DNA of 64,000 bases from an uncultured Acidobacteriaceae bacterium (GCA_903842065.1 CAIMKZ010000063.1:82771-146770), one strand, 5' to 3'; positions 1-8,647 are shown, numbered from the stretch's first letter. Notes: generated from the letters alone by a model not told the origin. Program-made: numbers and translations.

Positions 1-187
1 TGCCCTTCTTCCACTCCTGAGTGCCGGCGATCATCTGGGCGATGCCGCCGAAGATCAGTCCCATGGAGAGAATCATGGAGTCGAGCGGGTAGAAGCCAGC
101 GTTGTGGAAGTTCAGCATAACCGTGGTCATGCCGAATGCCAGGAGCCCGAGCGGGGCGGGATTGCCGGTGTTTGCGTTATCTGACAT
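1..187 (-). CDS. satP: SatP/YaaH-family acetate/succinate permease (partial, N-terminus only)
   Basis: The gene runs off the left edge; only the first 62 codons are present. The ATG (complement of 185-187) follows a clear AGGAGT ribosome site at 191-200. The peptide starts [20 protein letters not shown] and continues with the start of a hydrophobic segment and the NFHNAGF / GGIAQ / AGTQEWKKG stretches typical of the GPR1/FUN34/YaaH family. Family members are roughly 190-220 residue inner-membrane proteins with six membrane segments that import acetate or succinate with protons. The NPAPLGL signature near the N-terminus is the family hallmark. The downstream end, and hence intactness, cannot be judged. 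A role in short-chain acid uptake fits the acyl-phosphate/CoA-transferase genes at 3.6-6.9 kb, but that link is inference. Confidence 0.85.
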   Translation of the reverse strand, partial: MSDNANTGNPAPLGLLAFGMTTVMLNFHNAGFYPLDSMILSMGLIFGGIAQMIAGTQEWKKG

Positions 188-748
188 TGAAATTACTCCT
201 GGATAAAGATGGGCCTATCGCGGCCTTGATTACGACAGACGGCGCGCGCGCAGAGCGGGATCGCTCGATCCACCCGCAGGCGCCCGTGCCGCGAGGGCCT
301 GTTTCCAGTGCTCGCGGGAGATCCCTTTTTTGAGGAAATCGCCACCATAGTACCTTCCGCTGTGTACGACTGACCACTGGGTTGGCGGGGCTAGGTGCAG
401 GATTTTGCCGTTGGATACCACAGTGCGGTAAGCGTGGAGGGGGCTATGACGCGCATCCATGCTGTAGGGAAAGAAGGTTTGCAGCCTCTGAGGGTATTTT
501 TCTAAGCAGGCGTCGGGGTATGACTCTTGCAGTGTGGCTTGTATACGCGTCATCCCGCATTTCAACACGCGGGTTCGCATGTCACATACAGTCAATATTT
601 TGCTTTGGTACGATGAGCCGGAAATCCGGAAAAACTGGGGATTGACTGATTCCGGCGCGCTAGCCAGATGTTGTCCTGCGCTATTTCTCTCCCGGACAGG
701 CTGGCAGGAATCGAATCGACCCAATCCAATCCGCAAGCAGGGAGAACG
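188..748. other. intergenic region between satP and the porin gene
   Basis: Divergent promoter region between the minus-strand permease and the plus-strand porin. Open frames here, including a 168-codon antisense frame, have no recognisable protein features, no ribosome site and GC-driven composition, so I call no gene. It presumably holds promoters for both flanking genes, but I could not pick a convincing -35/-10 pair. Confidence 0.5.
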
Positions 749-2701
749 ATGGTGCAGAAACAGGGCTGCTCATTTCAAAGAGCATTGATATCTGTCTTAC
801 TTGTGGTCGCGCTGGCTGCGCTGGCCGTAACCGCCGCGCAGGCGCAGAGCAGTGCATCCGGCTCGAAGCCGAATCCGCTGGCCGAGATCCTGGCGAAGAA
901 GGGCGTGCTGACGCAGGACGAGCTCAAGCAGATTGAGAGCGCGCCGGCGCAGCAGGCCGACAGCGTGATGGCTCGGATTCTGCTCGACAAGGGTGTGCTG
1001 TCGAAGGCCGAGTACGAACAGATCGCGGGCGCAGCTCCGGCTGCCGCGCCGCAGACCATCAATGTGACGGTGCAGGCGACTACTACTCCGGCGTCATCGG
1101 GCGCGCAGCCGACGACCATGGTTGTGACCGCAACTGCTGCTCCGGCTAATGCTGCACCTGCGAAGCCCGCTGCTCCGGCTGCAACCGCGACCGTTTCTTC
1201 AAGTGCCTCGGCCGCACCGGTTCCTGCCGCGAAGCCTGCCACTCCGGCAGCGCCTCCGGTGATCGCCGCGATTACGCCGATCCGCATGCTGCCCGTGGGC
1301 GGCGTGAAGAGCGACTCGATCGTGGCCGCATTCAAGGCCAACGGCGTCAGCTATGCGCCTTATGGTTTTGTCAGGGCTACGCTGGTTCGTGACAGCTCCG
1401 ATCCCGGTTCCGACGATTTTCCGATGCCGGGCTTCCTGACGGATACGGGTCCGGAGGGAGCGCCTGAGGTTCACCTCAAAGTTCGCAACACGCGCATGGG
1501 CCTGAACCTTGGCTGGGCCGACACCAACCAGAAGCTGAATCTGACCGGCAAGATCGAGCTCGACTTCGAGGGCAACTTCAACCGGTCCGACAACCGCAAT
1601 ATTTCGTCGATCCGCTCGAGCAACCCGTCGATCCGCCTGGCCTGGGGCCGCATGGACTACATGCCGAACGCGAAGAACACTTATTCGGCGCTCTTCGGCC
1701 AGGACTGGACTCCGTTCACTTCCTCGACGTTGCCCAACATTCTTGAGGCGACGGGCTACGGAATCGCCTTCGGCGTTCTGTGGGAGCGCACGCAGCAGTT
1801 CCGTGTGGGCTACACGCACAAGTTCGACAAGTTCCAGATCATGCCGGAGTTCGCGGTTACCATGCCTTCGTCCGGTCTGACGCCTTCGGCGGCGAACCTG
1901 TCGATGCAACTGGGTTACGGCGAGCGACAAGGTCCGGATGCGAACCGGCCTGGACTCGAAGGCCGCATCGTAGGGCAGTGGCAGCTCGATCACGCGCCGG
2001 GCGTTCCTCCGGCGCAGATCATCCTGAGCGGCGAGAACGGATCGCGCAAGGCGGTAGTGCTTGCCTCCGCGGTGCCGACGGCTTACCAGAAGACCTTTGC
2101 GACCGGCGCCACGGTCGGCAGCAGCACCAAGGGCTGGACTGCGGAGTGGCAACTGCCGACTCGCTTCTTCACGCTGACTGGCAGGTTTTATAGCGGTTCA
2201 GACCTGCGGTTCTTCTTCGGCGGGCAGCTCTACAGCAACTACAACGACACGGCGGGTCTGACCAGCCTTTCGTCGGTGACTTCGGTTGACGGCGCTTCAA
2301 CGGTGATCTTTGGAACCAACGCCCAAGGCCAGCAGGTGGTTGCACCGCAGCGGCCGGTACGCGCAGAGGGCGGATGGGCGCAGATCGGCTTCCCGCTGTC
2401 GCGCATCTTCAAGGCGAATCCCACGGGCCGCAACACCGGGTGGACGCTCTACGCGATGTACGGCGTGGATCAGGCCAAGACTCGGGACCTGAACAAGATC
2501 GGCGGCGCGACGCGGCGCTACGGAACGATGGCCGTGGGCACGCTGAACTACACGGTCAATCGCTGGCTCGCGTTCTCGTTCGAGCAGTCGCTCTACACGA
2601 CGCACGCGAATCCCCAGCAGACGCTGCCTATCTTCCGGGGAGTGCCGTCGCGGCAGTGGAACGATGTGCGCACGGAGTTTGGGCCGACGTTTACGTTCTA
2701 G
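749..2701 (+). CDS. outer-membrane beta-barrel porin-like protein with Ala/Pro-rich linker
   Basis: 650 residues from the ATG at 749, chosen over an upstream in-frame ATG (668) because a GGGAGAA ribosome site lies just before it and it gives a clean signal peptide (hydrophobic LISVLLVVALAALAVTAAQA, then QSS). After the signal come two short repeated helical segments of the type ILxKKGVLxxxEyeqI (LAEILAKKGVLTQDELKQI and ARILLDKGVLSKAEYEQI), then about 100 residues rich in Ala, Pro and Thr, then a C-terminal barrel of alternating aromatic/hydrophobic strands ending in Phe, as usual for Omp85-inserted barrels. Likely a trimeric passive channel of the DcaP/porin type; the N-terminal repeats may form a coiled-coil or periplasmic anchor. 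Substrate unknown. The gene stands alone with its own terminator. Confidence 0.75.
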   Translation: MVQKQGCSFQRALISVLLVVALAALAVTAAQAQSSASGSKPNPLAEILAKKGVLTQDELKQIESAPAQQADSVMARILLDKGVLSKAEYEQIAGAAPAAAPQTINVTVQATTTPASSGAQPTTMVVTATAAPANAAPAKPAAPAATATVSSSASAAPVPAAKPATPAAPPVIAAITPIRMLPVGGVKSDSIVAAFKANGVSYAPYGFVRATLVRDSSDPGSDDFPMPGFLTDTGPEGAPEVHLKVRNTRMGLNLGWADTNQKLNLTGKIELDFEGNFNRSDNRNISSIRSSNPSIRLAWGRMDYMPNAKNTYSALFGQDWTPFTSSTLPNILEATGYGIAFGVLWERTQQFRVGYTHKFDKFQIMPEFAVTMPSSGLTPSAANLSMQLGYGERQGPDANRPGLEGRIVGQWQLDHAPGVPPAQIILSGENGSRKAVVLASAVPTAYQKTFATGATVGSSTKGWTAEWQLPTRFFTLTGRFYSGSDLRFFFGGQLYSNYNDTAGLTSLSSVTSVDGASTVIFGTNAQGQQVVAPQRPVRAEGGWAQIGFPLSRIFKANPTGRNTGWTLYAMYGVDQAKTRDLNKIGGATRRYGTMAVGTLNYTVNRWLAFSFEQSLYTTHANPQQTLPIFRGVPSRQWNDVRTEFGPTFTF

Positions 2702-2723
2702 CGTTAGTTGGATAGATACTTTG

Positions 2724-2757
2724 ATCCCCGGTCTCGCGTTCGAGACCGGGGATTTTG
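2724..2757 (+). terminator. rho-independent terminator of the porin gene
   Basis: Perfect 13-bp stem (2724-2736 with 2741-2753) around loop CGTT, followed by TTTTGTG, 22 bp after the stop codon. Confidence 0.85.
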
Positions 2758-2788
2758 TGTGTGTGGGTTGAGGCAAGTGTCGATCCTT

Positions 2789-2830
2789 CCCAGGTCTGCT
2801 CCGCTGCGGCGGACCAGACCTGGGGCACCC
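2789..2830. repeat. palindromic intergenic element of the GTGCCCC family (copy 1)
   Basis: Stem CCCAGGTCTG / CAGACCTGGG enclosing a GC-rich loop and bordered on the right by GGCACCC, the complement of the GTGCC edge shared by the other copies at about 3.5, 24.6, 40.2, 56.2, 61.4, 61.5 and 62.6 kb. Confidence 0.6.
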
Positions 2831-2929
2831 GGTACCCGCCATAATTACAGATATCCAAAACTAACCAGATGTGGAGATAGATACAGACGAAAGCAGCCAC
2901 TCTCGTAGATAGCGATCCCGGTAGAGTGT

Positions 2930-3265
2930 CTACGACAGCCGAGAGCGTTCCTGCAGTTTTTCATTGCGAGCGGATACAGCGATTGCAGCCCAAATGGCGG
3001 GGGCCACGTACCAGGAAATTGCGTAGATAACCACTACGTAGAAAATATTTTGCTCAATGTCTAGGGTTCGCTCACTATCAGGCACTTTCAGCATTAAGTA
3101 AAGTAAGGTGACGGGCACGATGCTGACGATAAACATTACTATTGCGCCGAGTTTCGAGGAATACAGCAATCCGAACGGGCCAAATAAAAATGCGAGCAGA
3201 ATCCCGATTCCCATGTTCTTGGGTTTGGCAACAACAACTACTGGAGAGGTCTGTCCATCAGGCAT
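2930..3265 (-). CDS. small multi-pass membrane protein, function unknown
   Basis: 111 residues. Three hydrophobic stretches are visible: about residues 19-36 (GIGILLAFLFGPFGLLYSS), 40-60 (AIVMFIVSIVPVTLLYLML) and 73-96 (NIFYVVVIYAISWYVAPAIWAA). The N-terminus is short and the C-terminus charged (ARNEKLQERSRLS). The first segment with GPFGLLY resembles small uncharacterised bacterial membrane proteins in which a Gly-Pro-Phe-Gly turn follows the first helix. It is a single gene transcribed away from its neighbours. The start is preceded by 'aaggggacgacgt' on the minus strand, a plausible ribosome site. No function is assigned; a (TC)n tract lies about 135 bp upstream. Confidence 0.6.
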   Translation of the reverse strand: MPDGQTSPVVVVAKPKNMGIGILLAFLFGPFGLLYSSKLGAIVMFIVSIVPVTLLYLMLKVPDSERTLDIEQNIFYVVVIYAISWYVAPAIWAAIAVSARNEKLQERSRLS

Positions 3266-3400
3266 ACGTCGTCCCCTTAGATGAGTATCTTTCCTGCGGC
3301 GAAATTCAAATCGAGTCGGATCGGGGCCCGAGTCTTCCTGTAAGACAAGTCAGATAGCAAGTCCGACGCGCAAAAGCTTTGTCATGGAAAGTGACGCGAT

Positions 3401-3427
3401 TCTCTCTCTCTCTCTCTCTCTCTCTCT
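3401..3427. repeat. (TC)13 dinucleotide microsatellite
   Basis: Uninterrupted run of 13 TC units plus a final T in non-coding DNA between the small membrane protein and the MaoC-Ptb fusion gene. Such runs are rare in bacterial genomes and prone to slipped-strand length change. Confidence 0.95.
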
Positions 3428-3472
3428 GTCAAGAATATTCTTGAAATATATGGCATGCTGAAGGCTTAACTT

Positions 3473-3504
3473 CCCAGGTGCCCGAGGGCGAGGCACCTGG
3501 GGCA
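3473..3504. repeat. palindromic intergenic element of the GTGCCCC family (copy 2)
   Basis: CCCAGGTGCC paired with GGCACCTGGG and followed by GGCA; same architecture as copy 1 but a different stem sequence. Confidence 0.55.
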
Positions 3505-3532
3505 GCCGGAATTAGTGGTTCGTTTGAAGGCA

Positions 3533-3577
3533 AAACACCACGGCCGCACTCGATTGTCGAGTGCGGCCGTGGTGTTT
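3533..3577 (-). terminator. strong terminator hairpin of the MaoC-Ptb gene
   Basis: A perfect 21-bp inverted repeat (3533-3553 with 3557-3577) with a 3-nt loop, starting AAACACCACGG and ending CCGTGGTGTTT. It lies 16 bp after the stop codon of the minus-strand gene ending at 3593 and reads into TTT on that strand. The flanking A and T runs could make it bidirectional. Confidence 0.85.
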
Positions 3578-3592
3578 GTGGATTGAAGTGTT

Positions 3593-4993
3593 TTAGCCCT
3601 CGCGGTCGGGTGAGGGGTTGGCCAGCAGCACGCCGAGGGCGCAGCTTGCCATGCGCGACTGCTCGCCGTCGGCGCGGCCGGTGAGGACGACGGGGACCTT
3701 GGCTCCGACGACGACTCCGGCGGCCAGTGCTCCGGCCAGGTACTGGAGCTCCTTGAAGAGGATGTTGCCGGCTTCGAGGTTGGGCACCATGAGCAGGTCG
3801 GGATCGCCGGCCACGGGCGACTTGATGTTCTTGATGCGCGCCGCTTCGCTCGAGATGGCGTTGTCGAAGGCCAGGGGGCCATCGACGATTGCGCCGGTGA
3901 TCTGTCCGCGACCGACCATCTTGCACAGGGCGGCGGCGTCGAGCGTGGAGGGAATGGCCGGATTGATCGACTCGACGGAGGAGAGGATGGCGACCTTGGG
4001 GTTCACCACCTCAAGCTTGACCATCATATCGATGGCGTTCTGAAGGATGTCGATCTTGGTTTCGAGGTCGTTCTGGATGTTGACTGCCGCATCAGTGACG
4101 AACAGAGTCTTGTGATAGGCGGGGACGTCGAGCGCGAAGACGTGGCTGATGCGGCGGCCGACGCGCAGTCCGCGATCGCGGTTGGTGACAGCCTCCATGA
4201 GTTCGCCGGTAGTGAGCGAGCCCTTCATGAGCATCTGTACCTCGCCCTTGCGGGCCATTTCGACGGCCTTGATGGCGGCCGAGCGGCTGATCTCGGCGTC
4301 GACGATCTGTGCGCCTTCGAGATTGAGGTCCATCTTGGCGGAGATGGAGCGGATAAGCGATTCCGAGCCGACGAGAATGGGGATGATGAGCTTGTCTTTG
4401 TAAGCCTGGATTGCGCCGCCGAGCGAGAGTTCGTCGCAGGGCCAGACGATGGCGGTCTTGACGGGCTGCTTGGTGCTGGCGCGCGCGATCCACTCCATAT
4501 GATGGCGATGATGGCTCTCGATCGTGAGGTGGGGCACGGGAAGCGTGGCGAGGCGGAGCTTGTCGATGGGCGCGATGAGCTGCGCAGTCCCGGAGAATAC
4601 ATTCAGGTTGGCAGAATTCCGCGCCTTGCAGTCGAACGTGACTGTTTTAGTATCGTCGTCCTTGGCGGTTACTTCGACCTTGACGTAGACGCGCTCACCG
4701 ATGCGGATGCGGGTATGGAAGGTGAGCGAGACACTGGTGAGCGTGCATCCGGGGCCCGGGATATTGGTGGCGAAGATGCCGGAGATGAGCGAGGCGCACC
4801 ACATGTTGGGGCCGGTTGGCGGCATGGAACTGACGGCGCGGTCGGGAAGTCCATCGGAGTTCAGAACCGAGGTAAAACCTGAGATGGAGGCAAAGGCCAT
4901 CGCCTCCTGCATGGTCAGGACGTGATCTGCGCGGGCGGTGTCGCCTACCGAAATCTCGTCGTAAGTTTTGTTCTCGATAACTCCGAGGTCCAT
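3593..4993 (-). CDS. bifunctional MaoC-like enoyl-CoA hydratase / phosphate acyl- (acetyl/butyryl-) transferase
   Basis: 466 residues starting MDLGVIENKTYDEISVGDTA; this ATG (4991-4993) has a GGGAGGG ribosome site, whereas the frame stays open further upstream without one. Residues 1-150 are a hot-dog fold MaoC-type domain (VGDTARADHVLTMQEAMAFA, then NMWCASLISGIFATNIPGPGCTLTSVSL). Residues 165-466 are a phosphotransacylase domain (VWPCDELSLGGAIQAY, GSLTTGELMEAV, ISHVFALDVPAY, DPDLLMVPNLEAGNIL). This two-domain order is known from poly-hydroxyalkanoate and butyrate-metabolising bacteria. It would hydrate or dehydrate a 2-enoyl-CoA and exchange CoA for phosphate on short acyl groups. It is divergent from the CoA-transferase genes, suggesting shared short-chain acyl-CoA metabolism. 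Substrate chain length cannot be read from sequence. Confidence 0.88.
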   Translation of the reverse strand: MDLGVIENKTYDEISVGDTARADHVLTMQEAMAFASISGFTSVLNSDGLPDRAVSSMPPTGPNMWCASLISGIFATNIPGPGCTLTSVSLTFHTRIRIGERVYVKVEVTAKDDDTKTVTFDCKARNSANLNVFSGTAQLIAPIDKLRLATLPVPHLTIESHHRHHMEWIARASTKQPVKTAIVWPCDELSLGGAIQAYKDKLIIPILVGSESLIRSISAKMDLNLEGAQIVDAEISRSAAIKAVEMARKGEVQMLMKGSLTTGELMEAVTNRDRGLRVGRRISHVFALDVPAYHKTLFVTDAAVNIQNDLETKIDILQNAIDMMVKLEVVNPKVAILSSVESINPAIPSTLDAAALCKMVGRGQITGAIVDGPLAFDNAISSEAARIKNIKSPVAGDPDLLMVPNLEAGNILFKELQYLAGALAAGVVVGAKVPVVLTGRADGEQSRMASCALGVLLANPSPDREG

Positions 4994-5428
4994 AAATGTA
5001 CCCTCCCTCGCCGATGCGCGGAAACGCAGGCTAATCGTTATTGTATTTACCCTTGAATCGCGATCAACGTGACTGCAATCACCCGAGCAGCAGTAGATGC
5101 AGGTAAGTCCGAGCTTTGCTGGCCGCGCTTGTTTGGTGCGGTTGTCGAGCTCATCCCACCAGACGGGAAAGGCGGGAGAGGGAAACCAAACGAATCTGGA
5201 CGATGGCATGTACAGCGGGTATATTGGTTTGCAGCTTTAGCAAAGCGGATTTTTTGGCAACCTGGGCAGTGCGGAAGTCTCCAGTTGAACTGGTTTGACG
5301 GCCGTATCACCCGGGCATCGAACCACGATCGCCCATGCAGCAAACAAGGGTTTCATCGGCGACGCGGCAGGTTGCCAAATCTTCTGTCCGTACCATTCAT
5401 GCAGGACAGAGAGCGAGGAAAATATCCT
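4994..5428. other. divergent intergenic region between the MaoC-Ptb and scoA genes
   Basis: 435 bp between two divergent start codons; no coding frame with a ribosome site and no repeat element recognised. It must hold both promoters. Confidence 0.5.
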
Positions 5429-6157
5429 ATGGCGAATGCCACTTCTACCAAACGTGGTCTGAACAAGCTTTACCCCAGCGCCGCTGCGGCGCTTGAGGGG
5501 GTTACGCGCGACGGAATGCTTATGGCCATCGGCGGGTTCGGCATCTGCGGAATTCCCGAGGCGCTGATCGCTGCGCTGCGCGACACGGGCGTCAAGAACA
5601 TTACTGTGGCTTCAAACAACGCCGGCATCGACGGCTGGGGCCTCGGACAACTGCTTGAGACGCGGCAGATCAAGAAGATGATTTCGAGCTATGTGGGCGA
5701 GAATGCCGAGTTCGAGCGCCAGTTCCTTACGGGCGAACTCGAAGTGGAGTTCTCTCCGCAGGGCACGCTGGCCGAACGCATGCGCGCCGGCGGCGCGGGC
5801 ATCCCGGGCTTCTACACGCGCACGGGCGTGGGCACGCTGATCGCCGAGGGCAAGGAGATCAAGGAGTTCGACGGAGTTCCCTATGTGTTGGAGCGGGGCA
5901 TCTTCGCCGATGTGTCGATGGTGAAGGCGTGGAAGGCCGACACACAGGGCAACCTGATCTATCGGCGGACGGCGCGGAACTTCAATCCGATGGCGGCAAC
6001 ATGCGGCAAGGTGACGATCGCCGAGGCCGAGATCATCGTGGAGCCGGGCGAACTCGATCCGGACGAGATCCACACGCCCGGCATCTTCATCCATCGCCTT
6101 GTGCACAACCCGCATCCGGAGAAGCGCATCGAGCGCCGCACGGTTCGCGAAGGCTGA
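5429..6157 (+). CDS. scoA: 3-oxoacid CoA-transferase subunit A
   Basis: 242 residues from the ATG at 5429 (GAGGAAA ribosome site 7-13 nt upstream). The family I CoA-transferase A-subunit signature MAIGGFGICGIPEALI is at residues 32-47, followed by NNAGIDGWGLGQLL and the typical SYVGENAEFERQFLTGELEVE stretch. Partner of the B subunit encoded 92 bp downstream. Together they move CoA between succinyl-CoA (or acetyl-CoA) and acetoacetate or related 3-oxoacids in the cytoplasm. Length and motifs are normal for the family. In this genome it could serve ketone-body/PHB use or activate the 3-oxo acids that the catabolic island at 31-60 kb is predicted to release. Confidence 0.93.
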   Translation: MANATSTKRGLNKLYPSAAAALEGVTRDGMLMAIGGFGICGIPEALIAALRDTGVKNITVASNNAGIDGWGLGQLLETRQIKKMISSYVGENAEFERQFLTGELEVEFSPQGTLAERMRAGGAGIPGFYTRTGVGTLIAEGKEIKEFDGVPYVLERGIFADVSMVKAWKADTQGNLIYRRTARNFNPMAATCGKVTIAEAEIIVEPGELDPDEIHTPGIFIHRLVHNPHPEKRIERRTVREG

Positions 6158-6249
6158 GCGCAGACATCGGGCGCAATTGAGTTCAAACACGCTTCGGTCG
6201 CAAACGATCGAGCATAAAGCTAGAAGCTAGCAGCTAGGAGCTTTTGATT

Positions 6250-6882
6250 ATGCCATGGACCCGTCAACAGATGGCAGCACGGGCCGCCCAGGAGTTGGAG
6301 GACGGCTTTTACGTTAATCTCGGCATCGGTATTCCGACGCTGGTGAGCAACTACCTTCCCGAAGGGATCACGGTTGCTCTTGAGTCGGAGAATGGATTGC
6401 TCGGCATGGGCCCCTTCCCGACCGAAGCGGAAGTGGACGCCGATCTGATCAACGCCGGCAAGGAAACGGTTACATTCACCCCCGGCGCCTCAATCTTCTC
6501 GAGCGCGGACTCGTTCGCCATGATTCGCGGCGGCCATGTGGACGTTGCGATTCTGGGCGCGATGGAAGTCTCAGAGAAGGGCGACCTCGCGAACTGGATG
6601 ATCCCCGGCAAGCGCATCAAGGGCATGGGCGGCGCCATGGATCTGGTCAACGGCGTTCACCGCGTGATCGTGATCATGGAACACAACGGCCCCGGTGGCA
6701 GCTTCAAGCTGCTGCCCGAGTGCAAGCTTCCGCTGACCGGCAAGGGCGTGGTGCATCGCATCATCACCGAGCTGTGCGTGCTGGATGTGACGCCCACGGG
6801 CTTTGAAGTTGTCGAGCTCGCCGACGGCGTCACCAAGGAAGAAGTTACGCAGAAGACCGGCGCGCTGGTGCGTTTCAAGTAG
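6250..6882 (+). CDS. scoB: 3-oxoacid CoA-transferase subunit B
   Basis: 210 residues from the ATG at 6250; an AGGAG at 6236-6240 with 9-nt spacing favours this over the TTG at 6244. Family motif [17 protein letters not shown] near residue 25 and the catalytic-glutamate motif [13 protein letters not shown] about residue 42-54 are intact; the glutamate of SENG forms the covalent acyl-CoA intermediate in this family. The downstream GGAMDLVNG and [10 protein letters not shown] blocks are also present. Forms an A2B2 enzyme with the preceding subunit. A terminator follows, so scoAB looks like a two-gene operon. Confidence 0.93.
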   Translation: MPWTRQQMAARAAQELEDGFYVNLGIGIPTLVSNYLPEGITVALESENGLLGMGPFPTEAEVDADLINAGKETVTFTPGASIFSSADSFAMIRGGHVDVAILGAMEVSEKGDLANWMIPGKRIKGMGGAMDLVNGVHRVIVIMEHNGPGGSFKLLPECKLPLTGKGVVHRIITELCVLDVTPTGFEVVELADGVTKEEVTQKTGALVRFK

Positions 6883-6903
6883 CCAGCGGCCAGAAACAAC
6901 CAG

Positions 6904-6954
6904 CAGCCTCTCCGAGTTGAGCCACGTTTGTGGCCGGCCCGGGGAGGCTGTTTT
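6904..6954 (+). terminator. terminator of scoAB
   Basis: CAGCCTCTCCG (6904-6914) pairs with CGGGGAGGCTG (6940-6950) with one mismatch; TTTT follows. It lies 22 bp after the scoB stop codon. Confidence 0.7.
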
Positions 6955-7224
6955 GCTTTAGCAGCGCCGAGCGGTCAGCGATTCTGGAGAGAATTCGCAA
7001 CATATATTTATAGGTCACGCATGGCCGCGCACTTGGCGAGGCGGTAGCGATCGCGGATTTGGCTTTTGCGCTGTTCATCGGCTCGTGCCTTGCCGCGAGC
7101 GGGTAGAAACCCCGAATCATCTTGTTGTCAGCATCTTGCAGGAGATTCGCGGCGCCTGCGGAGGGAAGCCGTATGTGTGCAGGTTCGCGATGTACCACTT
7201 TTGTGGGATAAGCGGCATACGTAA

Positions 7225-7287
7225 AGTAACGACGAGCTTGTTACTGAGGTGGTATAGATCCCCCCGTGGGGTGGTATATGACCCCCC
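7225..7287 (+). promoter_or_regulatory. inverted repeat plus 22-bp-period direct repeats upstream of the polysaccharide operon
   Basis: AGTAAC (7225-7230) and GTTACT (7240-7245) form an inverted repeat. Directly after it GGTGGTATA followed by CCCCCC occurs twice, starting at 7248 and 7270, i.e. about two helical turns apart. The block lies 100-165 bp before the first polysaccharide gene in an otherwise featureless 506-bp gap (6883-7388). It looks like a binding region for an activator or repressor; the protein is unknown. Confidence 0.5.
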
Positions 7288-7388
7288 AGATCGTTGGATT
7301 GTGAGCACTTAGTAATGCAGGGAGGATAGGGGTAGTTCATAGATCGGTGGGGTTCATCTCCCCAACACCGATACAAGAGGAGTACCCC

Positions 7389-8540
7389 TTGAGCACACTG
7401 CACGCACTGCCCAGAACGCGTCAAACAAATACTTCGGTCCTGCAACCGGTCTCCGACCTGCGGGAAGTGCTGGACGAGACTTTCTTTCAGCGCATGATCG
7501 CGATCGAGCGCCGGCGGACGGAGCGCACTAAGGAGCCGTTCCTTCTGATGCTGCTCGAATCGGGCAAGCACATTGACTCGGCGGCCAACCGGGAAACTCT
7601 GGAGCGCATGGCGATGGCGCTGCTTGAGAACAGCCGCGAGACCGACATCGTGGGCTGGTACCAGGACGGTAAGTCGATCGGTGTGATGTATACGGGTCTG
7701 GATGCAGGCGACAAGAGTGCGATTCTGTCCACGTTCATGAACCGGGTAACGGCGGTGTTTCAGAAAAAGCTGCTTGTGCCGCACTTTTCTCAGGTAAGCC
7801 TTTCATTCCACCTCTTCCCGGATGACTGGGATCACAGCGCGGCAGGGAAGCCGAACAATCCGGCGCTGTACAAGGATTTGGAAATTGCAGCGCGGCCGAA
7901 GCGCGGCCTGCTGCTCGTCAAGCGCGGGATCGATATCGCAGGCAGCATGCTGGCACTGTTTCTGGCCTCTCCGCTGTTTCTGGCAGTTGCACTGGCCATC
8001 AAGCTGACCTCAAGGGGTCCGGTGTTCTTCCGCCAGAAGCGCGTGGGGCAGTTCGGAAAGAGCTTCGGTATGCTGAAGTTTCGCTCGATGTATGTGAACA
8101 ACGACGACAGCGCGCACCAGAAGTTTGTGAAGGAACTGATCCAGAACCAGGTAGACGGCACGTCTGTTGATGGTCAGGCGCCGGTGTTCAAGATCAGGAA
8201 CGACAAGCGGATCACGCCCATTGGCAAGTTTCTGCGCGCATCGAGTCTGGACGAGCTGCCGCAGTTCTTCAACGTATTCATCGGCGAGATGTCGCTGGTG
8301 GGGCCGCGTCCTCCGATTCAGTACGAAGTGGAGGCATACGAGGCCTGGCACCGTCGGCGACTGCTCGAAGCCAAGCCGGGAATCACCGGTCTGTGGCAGG
8401 TGGTGGGCAGAAGCCGCGTGAAGTTCGACGAAATGGTCCGTCTGGACCTTCGCTATACACGCCGGTGGTCGATCTGGCTCGATTTGAAGATTCTGATGCA
8501 GACGCCCATGGCAGTACTTCGTGGATCGGGCGCTCACTAG
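7389..8540 (+). CDS. polyprenyl-phosphate sugar-1-phosphate transferase (WbaP/WcaJ type) with degenerate GGDEF-like N-terminal domain
   Basis: 383 residues from the TTG at 7389, preceded by AGAGGAG with 8-nt spacing; the upstream GTG at 7347 has no ribosome site. Residues ~20-140 (RMIAIERRRTERTKEPFLLM, ENSRETDIVGWYQDGKSIGV) look like a nucleotide-cyclase/GGDEF fold without a GGDEF motif. Residues 175-383 are the bacterial sugar transferase domain: KRGIDIAGSMLALFLASPLF (membrane re-entrant helix), GPVFFRQKRVGQFGK, MLKFRSMY, DELPQFFNVFIGEMSLVGPRP and GITGLWQVVGRS, all conserved. It starts polysaccharide repeat-unit synthesis by loading a hexose-1-phosphate on undecaprenyl phosphate. There is no multi-pass N-terminal membrane region, so it is a short, monotopic version. 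First gene of the locus. Confidence 0.9.
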   Translation: MSTLHALPRTRQTNTSVLQPVSDLREVLDETFFQRMIAIERRRTERTKEPFLLMLLESGKHIDSAANRETLERMAMALLENSRETDIVGWYQDGKSIGVMYTGLDAGDKSAILSTFMNRVTAVFQKKLLVPHFSQVSLSFHLFPDDWDHSAAGKPNNPALYKDLEIAARPKRGLLLVKRGIDIAGSMLALFLASPLFLAVALAIKLTSRGPVFFRQKRVGQFGKSFGMLKFRSMYVNNDDSAHQKFVKELIQNQVDGTSVDGQAPVFKIRNDKRITPIGKFLRASSLDELPQFFNVFIGEMSLVGPRPPIQYEVEAYEAWHRRRLLEAKPGITGLWQVVGRSRVKFDEMVRLDLRYTRRWSIWLDLKILMQTPMAVLRGSGAH

Positions 8541-8620
8541 AACGGTTTTTCCCTTCCGGCCCCCCCTGCCGGATGCCTTAGCCAAATCTCCTGTATAGTT
8601 GCTAGTTTGATGCCATGTCC

Positions 8621-8647
8621 TATACCCCCGGCGATGCCGGGGGTATA
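8621..8647 (+). terminator. perfect 12-bp hairpin between the first two polysaccharide genes
   Basis: TATACCCCCGGC / GCCGGGGGTATA with loop GAT, between the sugar transferase and the oxidoreductase. It lacks a long T run, so it may attenuate or stabilise the message rather than end it fully. Confidence 0.5.

Noticed and set aside
230..736. A 168-codon minus-strand frame upstream of the porin
   Set aside because: No recognisable protein features and no ribosome site; it overlaps the expected divergent promoters.
3401..3427. A CRISPR-like array at the TC run or in the repeat-rich right end
   Set aside because: No regular repeat-spacer alternation and no cas gene; the repeats are a microsatellite and dispersed palindromes.
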